Shown here piece after piece: positions 25,601-28,400 of a stretch of 28,400 nt of DNA; position 1 is the first letter of the stretch; each line of letters opens with the position of its first letter. The notes beneath the pieces were generated by a model. That model had not been told where the DNA came from. It ran no database searches and saw nothing but the letters and a program-made list of their open reading frames with translations. Source of the stretch: Chara braunii (taxonomy: Eukaryota; Streptophyta; Charophyceae; Charales; Characeae); assembly GCA_003427395.1 (NCBI GenBank), contig BFEA01000002.1:7750761-7779160 (forward strand), in the 5' to 3' direction. The translations under genes were made by a program, and so were the position numbers.

Positions 25601-28060
25601 GAGGAGGAGGGGGAGGGGGAGGAGGAGGGAGGGGCAGTTATGTGTGTGAGAGAGAGCCACCAGCAGCGACTCAGGCGTTTCCGAGCAATGCTTGGCCAGG
25701 GATGGGCGTTGGAAAATGACATTGTCTTTGCCACCAATCAGGGCTGGCAGGCATTTATGGAAGAAGCTCCTGGGTTGTCGTCGGAGTTCAGACTGCTGGT
25801 TGCTGGTTGCTGTGGGTCTATTTGTGTTTTCTGGGTGTTTATCGACGATACAGGCGATGCAAGACTGGCTATGGAGGTTTCCTCTGCTATAGATGCTGCC
25901 ATGGAGCCATATTTCGCTGCCTTAATGGCGGATGAGGATTCCCTGCCTGCCCAACGGTTGCTCTTGTCAAGTCGCAGAGCCAACCTCTGTTGCCATGACC
26001 AGAGATCAGAAGACGAAGCAAAGTTTGAGAAGGACGATACAGATGACGAGCAAGAGGAAGAAGAGGATGACGATGAGGGTGATGAGGACGACGAGGAAGA
26101 TGGTGACGATGCGTATAATGAGGAGAGGGAGAAGGAATTGTTTGACGGGAACAGGTATCGGGGAGGTAGATGCGGATCCAGAGAGCAGAAGATGCAGAGC
26201 CGCCACTTGGGCCCAAGAACGTTGTCTTGCACTGGTCCCGGTACTCATAAATGGGGCAATCTGGTTACTGATGGGAATACAGATGTACAGGGCCAAGGAG
26301 AAACAGTGCCATCCTATGAAGTAGGACAGCAAGAGGAAAGGAGGAGGAGGAGGAGGAGGAGGAGGAGGATCCAAAGCTCTGATAGTAGTGAGGGCAGGGA
26401 AAGTCCCTCAGGTTTCCGGGATGGATGGGTAGGTCCACCCACGGTGACAGTGATGTCAAGGGAGGCTGGCTCAGCAGCCTCCACTTCAGCCCCGCTCCAC
26501 AGCAATGGGGTAGGAGAGGAGGAAAGCTTTAGCAGCAGGCTAGAGCAGCAGCCAGGCCATGGATTGAGAACAGGGTCCACATTGCAAAAGGGACGAGTTC
26601 TAGTTCAGAAGGTGGCTTGTGCTCCAACCCCGAACCTTGGCCTCGTGGTGGACATATCCTCTTTCGGGAGCACCATAGCTGCAGTGGAGATTCTCCAGTC
26701 GTTTGCAGTCTATGAGCTGGACATTCAGCAGCACACCAATTGCCGACAAATGACGACAGAAGCAGATTTATATCCTGTCTTGCAGGACAATCACTGGGCC
26801 ATCGCACCTCATTGCATACTCTCTCTCTCCCCATCGCTTTTCCTGGCAGCTGCACACCTTTCCGGTGTGCTGCTGCTTGAACGGAATAAAACCCGGGAGT
26901 TATGCAGGCACCCGCAAAGGGCCACGGCAGAGGGAGGGGAAACCGACGAGCTTGGGCGGGTCAGGGCAGTTGTCAATGAGGTAAGACGAGCGAGTCATCC
27001 AGGTGGACTTCAACGACATGAAGCGAGCGAACACAGCAGCAGCAGCAGCAGCACCTTGGGTAGCGAAAGATCAAGGCTCCCAGCGGCAGCGGATGTGAAC
27101 CGCCAGTCTGTGGAACAGGAACTGTTGGGACAACCTGGAACTGTGCCTGGACCAGGGAACCAAAGAGGAACACAAGCGGGACCAGCAGGCACGAGCACAA
27201 CACCCGTAGCAGGACCACAGGCAACATCTTCAGCCGCGGTGAATGGACAGTTCGTGGAACACGGCGTTGTCAGTTTTGAAAGAACCAGACCTAGACCTGG
27301 GAGTGAAACAGGGACAGAAAGAGGACCAGCAGCCGTCGTACAAGGGCGAAATGCTGTACCCACGAGATCAGCTGTCCGTATGGCCACTGTGGTCGATGAG
27401 AGATTGCCGGAACGGGCAGCAGCAGGGGAGTATGCGGAACCAGAGCCGGGACCAAGAGATCGGGAGGGAACACAGAGAAGGCACGGACCAGGTGGAGGAA
27501 TATTTGGCAGAGTATCGACAGAATCTGGGTCTGGCACACAAAAGGACTCTCTTCAAGGTCTCTCTCTGTTGGCTGCATGTCAGTTGCCCGCAGCCATTGC
27601 AGGTTTTACGAAAGGTCCCCTGGGCATACATCCGAGGAGGATTGCAGCGCCAGAGCATCAAATTGAATGTGCTGTAAAGGGCCATGTTCGTGACAGCCAT
27701 ATTGAGAGCCCAGTAGGCTCAGCCGAGTCAAATCTGAGGGAGATGGTGTCATCTACCCCCAAGTACCAGAAGCCACAGAATTGTGGCGAACCGCAGCCGC
27801 AGAATGGGGGCAGTGCACTATTGCGAGGACCAGCGACAGGCTCTGTCATAAACTCCCTTGCTTCTGGTTACATCCAAACGACAAACACTGACAACAAGAA
27901 TCTTCCAGAGAAATCCAGTCGCCAGCGGCGTTGCTCCTCCTCCGAGTTTTTGTGCTATGAACCAGAAAATTGTGTAGTATTTGTGACCTGCACCGGTCAG
28001 GTTGGGTATTTAACGTTTGATTCCGGATCCTCCACATCCATTGCCCCTCCTTCTGTGTAG
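19646..28060 (+). CDS. Giant DDB1/CPSF160/SF3B3-superfamily protein (MMS1_N/CPSF_A), 2804 aa
   Basis: ATG 19646 follows an in-frame stop at 19607, and the frame is open to TAG 28058. Conserved superfamily blocks appear in order. The MMS1_N beta-propeller start is at residues about 10-215 (VTSACVGHL, PSLRVLYCDLLPVD, LLLLLSSNRTVSVHRW). Propeller B follows at about 700-1160 (GGVLAISSEELVFIN, VLFTGSYFGSSQAL, GRTVEDTKINGFEE, IIQVTDTCIRVVS, GLVGVWSPP). Then come YLFVGTGDGRVVYYEL (about 1437) and the CPSF_A third propeller from about 1670 (RAVSWTNSPELHDSLLCVSL, LQLLDIRSLNEVAVLRL, FLVMSSHI), LGLVVDISSFGSTIAAVEIL (about 2330), and FVTCTGQVGYLTFD near the end. Relatives act in CUL4 ubiquitin ligases, pre-mRNA splicing or 3' processing. 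This most recalls the plant CPSF-A-like branch, not DDB1 proper (weak inference). Relatives are 1,100-1,450 aa; the doubling comes from Glu, Gly, Pro, Ser and Arg tracts. The expected C-terminal helices are missing. An intronless 8.4-kb gene is unusual. Confidence 0.72.
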   Translation: MSGSDFPSVSSSGSEKGSSPFSVNLRTVTLQEATTVTSACVGHLTSSQQLQLLCIRGDVTIMVWEEAEEQEEEEEEEEEEEEEEGEEGLKANTGSAAGHKPQSTRDKSSGAEDEGERVRRSPASGFSRPMARDRWRENGRLLKWVRDIDFHEGRSFAEKPPSLRVLYCDLLPVDCLHQTDSAPAAALDLLLLLSSNRTVSVHRWQPSIAELVCLWSLVLQPPPSTAPSPRASDPLPPSPPSSLMVSAAASSSSSQPHQGGCPGVQGGNRNRTGGGGGGGQVASGREHVAACRVATCLISCGQVRRGVGQPQREVQPQDAKVAREDRLLNPEEAPLLQENDKQGPGHRRSRWGYPDQVTAERRLLMALSFEDEGGCHVLSVNLRREEGGGALTKEQRGKEGECDEQGGGATKEEVHHCSVVYLETAQLTQSGVGDPRKHLDGGLFREMDTSIIDLVIVGARTVGGKRGAEVWGGGTAAGGTREIRDGERVVGEQIEVALQRGGPRGAKLEVRQQGGGGGGGGGGQAKVGRGGGDRAEVGGGGWRGGRGVETGGGGGGGGGGEYVRSGQVAEGRKKDEGTGGRVEGGEGGGEGGGRKIDIKGREVIGILYAEEGLDYRLVHVVTVRVGVSRGLVTEGPFRMTNLHPTTTLLVPCPDWVGVRSSLDPKLPKGSAEFSASGANPPDEHQKWDGRGWNPVRRARGGVLAISSEELVFINGVKEETHLVVVSMPGLPACWEWASFRTLLIGDTLGCLHLVQMGREEGGWTVRRFPSSLSPSSSPEVLSVLPLTRYRLTKSSTPAFTLVPPPPAAHPPPPPPPPPPPPPPSSGRTTSSHQMSHTPTSSYAVRRSCRSAPCRDCGKERGSERMVLFTGSYFGSSQALCFLAPCNHCGDMICSLDDHHSLSCSGDGVEMEGKESPARTLRERVTPTGLRNRTGVVNVNRDLLPRCPSRERSLGSRGNRVKQGRGGEEGGAVPSIEREDESLLLVQELVEGTGGVRCVATLDLIDDGVDGGGLGSERQLLVGCGRAPRGMVKRGFLGVALRERRCHYIAHCGQKWMTSRINGFPSLVKSFKENQESEFHTHVLLSFGTYPGSPGFPPFLPGNGRTQVLVIRGRTVEDTKINGFEECCSTLAVGPAPGGWIIQVTDTCIRVVSQARGLVGVWSPPSSSSSLSRPAPASTSAKNSFNSSSAGPSSSPSLSRPTSSSKTTSSLFPHTSSSKTASSSSSSSSSSSSTLSSSSQSKPHSGGDRLRGSNETQKGSSLRAERESGVLRGGKVERVITSEDKAGSVLFADVDGCRVVVATTCVIFAVGIDELTGTATALGTTERSQQVSAIALGQVMVEPHASACAGGRSPGVIRTTSNSEDLKDLDKRNVEEAANRSDVSCNRNGAVMMVLLGQWTTNTAHVLTWPSLVETVAVSLGSAPARSLLSARLGGSDYLFVGTGDGRVVYYELHCHNFSESNRAGRDSEHDVSKATSHCEVQACNPKSRRWAAAQGSNSNRAQGWAVEVVEVAVSGGGDRGGGGEGGGGEGGRGGGEGHYAEKPWEEREKACGTQAEACGRYDLTAGSIGSTGKKEILSKFCLREGRAMRVGDGEVRLEKGRRRGRRGRRGRRVRRENSARTHGLLAGILPSGVMTSTQLIGNDLEEEGNEQGYGESRHLLAEEEWIYAHDGQFADVLFLQGPGHSGPRAFRVQRTDVGTGPRAVSWTNSPELHDSLLCVSLDGHISFAQVDLSVRLRWQKTLVKGTPCQMAYHTDTGVIAITTVDEEGGACLQLLDIRSLNEVAVLRLGAQHHPCALQVLPLACSSKLRQPDRGQSRSRQFLVMSSHIVTDSSQASLHKTATNVLSFFEIVRRAQMVSNREDGEQGVCLLLHGTYPLDGLCCSLDQILFPGPAPGPNHHQGFPCGGGSGTKSIRGPLDGVGIQQVDGAHVPCCDLDLHVHHQQELLPVQNTEETRHPPLLSSSPVTSGVGTSQPLLTDPNETGEEEEEGEGEEEGGAVMCVRESHQQRLRRFRAMLGQGWALENDIVFATNQGWQAFMEEAPGLSSEFRLLVAGCCGSICVFWVFIDDTGDARLAMEVSSAIDAAMEPYFAALMADEDSLPAQRLLLSSRRANLCCHDQRSEDEAKFEKDDTDDEQEEEEDDDEGDEDDEEDGDDAYNEEREKELFDGNRYRGGRCGSREQKMQSRHLGPRTLSCTGPGTHKWGNLVTDGNTDVQGQGETVPSYEVGQQEERRRRRRRRRRIQSSDSSEGRESPSGFRDGWVGPPTVTVMSREAGSAASTSAPLHSNGVGEEESFSSRLEQQPGHGLRTGSTLQKGRVLVQKVACAPTPNLGLVVDISSFGSTIAAVEILQSFAVYELDIQQHTNCRQMTTEADLYPVLQDNHWAIAPHCILSLSPSLFLAAAHLSGVLLLERNKTRELCRHPQRATAEGGETDELGRVRAVVNEVRRASHPGGLQRHEASEHSSSSSSTLGSERSRLPAAADVNRQSVEQELLGQPGTVPGPGNQRGTQAGPAGTSTTPVAGPQATSSAAVNGQFVEHGVVSFERTRPRPGSETGTERGPAAVVQGRNAVPTRSAVRMATVVDERLPERAAAGEYAEPEPGPRDREGTQRRHGPGGGIFGRVSTESGSGTQKDSLQGLSLLAACQLPAAIAGFTKGPLGIHPRRIAAPEHQIECAVKGHVRDSHIESPVGSAESNLREMVSSTPKYQKPQNCGEPQPQNGGSALLRGPATGSVINSLASGYIQTTNTDNKNLPEKSSRQRRCSSSEFLCYEPENCVVFVTCTGQVGYLTFDSGSSTSIAPPSV
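19857..27054 (+). repeat. Trinucleotide microsatellites inside the giant ORF
   Basis: GGA-type tracts encode poly-Glu (19857-19902, 25597-25632), poly-Gly (20461-20482, 21184-21213, 21296-21327, 24187-24255) and poly-Arg (about 24444-24484, 26339-26369). The complementary CCT encodes poly-Pro (22074-22113). TTC encodes poly-Ser (23304-23338), and AGC encodes Ser at 27039-27054. An Asp/Glu-rich stretch lies at 26047-26108. The tracts fall between conserved blocks, not inside them, as expected for propeller loops and linkers. Confidence 0.9.
27083..27505 (+). repeat. Three degenerate ~145-bp repeats coding ~48 aa each
   Basis: The units start near 27083, 27231 and 27371. Aligned peptides share a VN-Q-VE core in units 1 and 2 (VNRQSVEQELL, VNGQFVEHGVV) with a VVDERLPER counterpart in unit 3. 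A Gly/Pro-rich segment follows, then a GT-rich segment with RG (NQRGTQAGPAG, ETGTERGPAAV, DREGTQRRHGPGG). The DNA also matches, e.g. GGAACACAnnG or GGGACAGAAAG followed by GGACCA. It lies in a disordered linker before the last conserved block. Confidence 0.45.
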
Positions 28061-28135
28061 TTTGGGGGTGCTGTGAGCCGGAAAATTGTGTAGTATTTAT
28101 CACCTGCAGGGGTCAGGTGGGGTATACTCTGTACA
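27958..28135 (+). repeat. Duplication of the 3' end of the gene
   Basis: 27958-28017 and 28076-28135 match at about 85% over about 60 bp, sharing GAAAATTGTGTAGTATTT, ACCTGCA and GGTCAGGT-GGGTAT. The first copy encodes the last conserved strand of the protein; the second lies just after the stop codon. The GTCAG/GT junction occurs in both copies and resembles a splice donor context (CAG|GT). Confidence 0.7.
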
Positions 28136-28400
28136 GTGTACACTGCCTGCAGAAGCTGGCAGCAGCTGGCAGGTCAAGGTTGCAAGGAAAAGCTTGTGCT
28201 TGACAGCAAAGCATGGAAATGAGGGATAGGAGGAGGATAAATGGGCGATCCTGGGTAAGGACAGAGGAGAAAGAAGTTGAAACAGGAGCGGACTGATTCG
28301 CAAAGCAACACTGTGGGCCTGTGACTCCCGCCGTACAACGTACGAGGGAGCACTCATACGGCCGTACGAACGGTTGTTCATAGGGTCGTACGGCCGTTCG
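28061..28400. other. 3' flank of the gene, GTACG-rich end
   Basis: No AATAAA polyadenylation hexamer and no further gene are visible. After the duplicated segment the DNA is featureless until about 28330, where CGTACG/ACGGCCGT palindromes recur (CGTACAACGTACG, ATACGGCCGTACGAACGG, GTCGTACGGCCGTTCG). The array runs off the window edge, so it may be the start of a repeat. Confidence 0.5.

Overview
The window looks like nuclear DNA of a large, repeat-rich eukaryotic genome of the green (streptophyte) lineage. Three things suggest this: a Ty3/Gypsy retrotransposon whose primer-binding site fits initiator tRNA-Met, a giant host ORF of the DDB1/CPSF160/SF3B3 superfamily, and abundant (GGA)n/(TCC)n microsatellites. 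A charophyte such as Chara is my best guess. That is inference from style and family memory, not a database match.

Positions 1 to about 10,900 hold one decayed Ty3/Gypsy LTR retrotransposon on the + strand. The window opens inside its 5' LTR (1-626), and the matching 3' LTR segment is 10286-10900, about 4% substituted by hand count. In order it carries the PBS, Gag with a CCHC knuckle, an aspartic protease (DSGA), reverse transcriptase, RNase H, a degenerate PHD-type zinc finger, integrase with a GPY/F module, an unrecognised accessory ORF (globular, then acidic, then Ser/Pro-rich), and about 2.3 kb of 3' noncoding sequence with a strong hairpin. It is dead: there are seven in-frame stops, at least two frame changes, an Asn in the RT catalytic YxDD box and an Asn at the first integrase DDE Asp. 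The most novel element feature is the PHD finger between RNase H and integrase. All eight ligand positions keep PHD spacing, and three Cys are replaced by residues one base away.

Positions 10,900-19,600 carry no gene I can defend, but they are full of layered small repeats. These include a three-unit tandem array (about 185 bp per unit) whose hairpins vary in a compensatory way (12115-12610), a five-copy repeat of about 75 bp (14205-14550), and a decayed GIY-YIG nuclease fragment in an AT-rich island (14950-15260). There is also a 188-bp inverted-repeat element (15832-16019) and two tandem minus-strand SINE-like units (16236-17175), one of them split by a foldback insertion of about 455 bp flanked by an imperfect target duplication. 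An assembly gap of 88 N lies in a CT microsatellite at 17720-17807. Then come (GGA)n tracts and three copies of a conserved motif of about 45 bp.

Positions 19646-28060 are one uninterrupted 2804-codon + strand ORF. Conserved blocks of the DDB1/CPSF160/SF3B3 superfamily are separated by very long low-complexity inserts. The same trinucleotide repeat is translated in different frames as poly-Glu, poly-Gly and poly-Arg, and its complement as poly-Pro or poly-Ser. The ORF stops just before the helical C-terminus expected for the family, and its last 60 bp are duplicated downstream of the stop, so the 3' end may be truncated or continue in an exon beyond this window.
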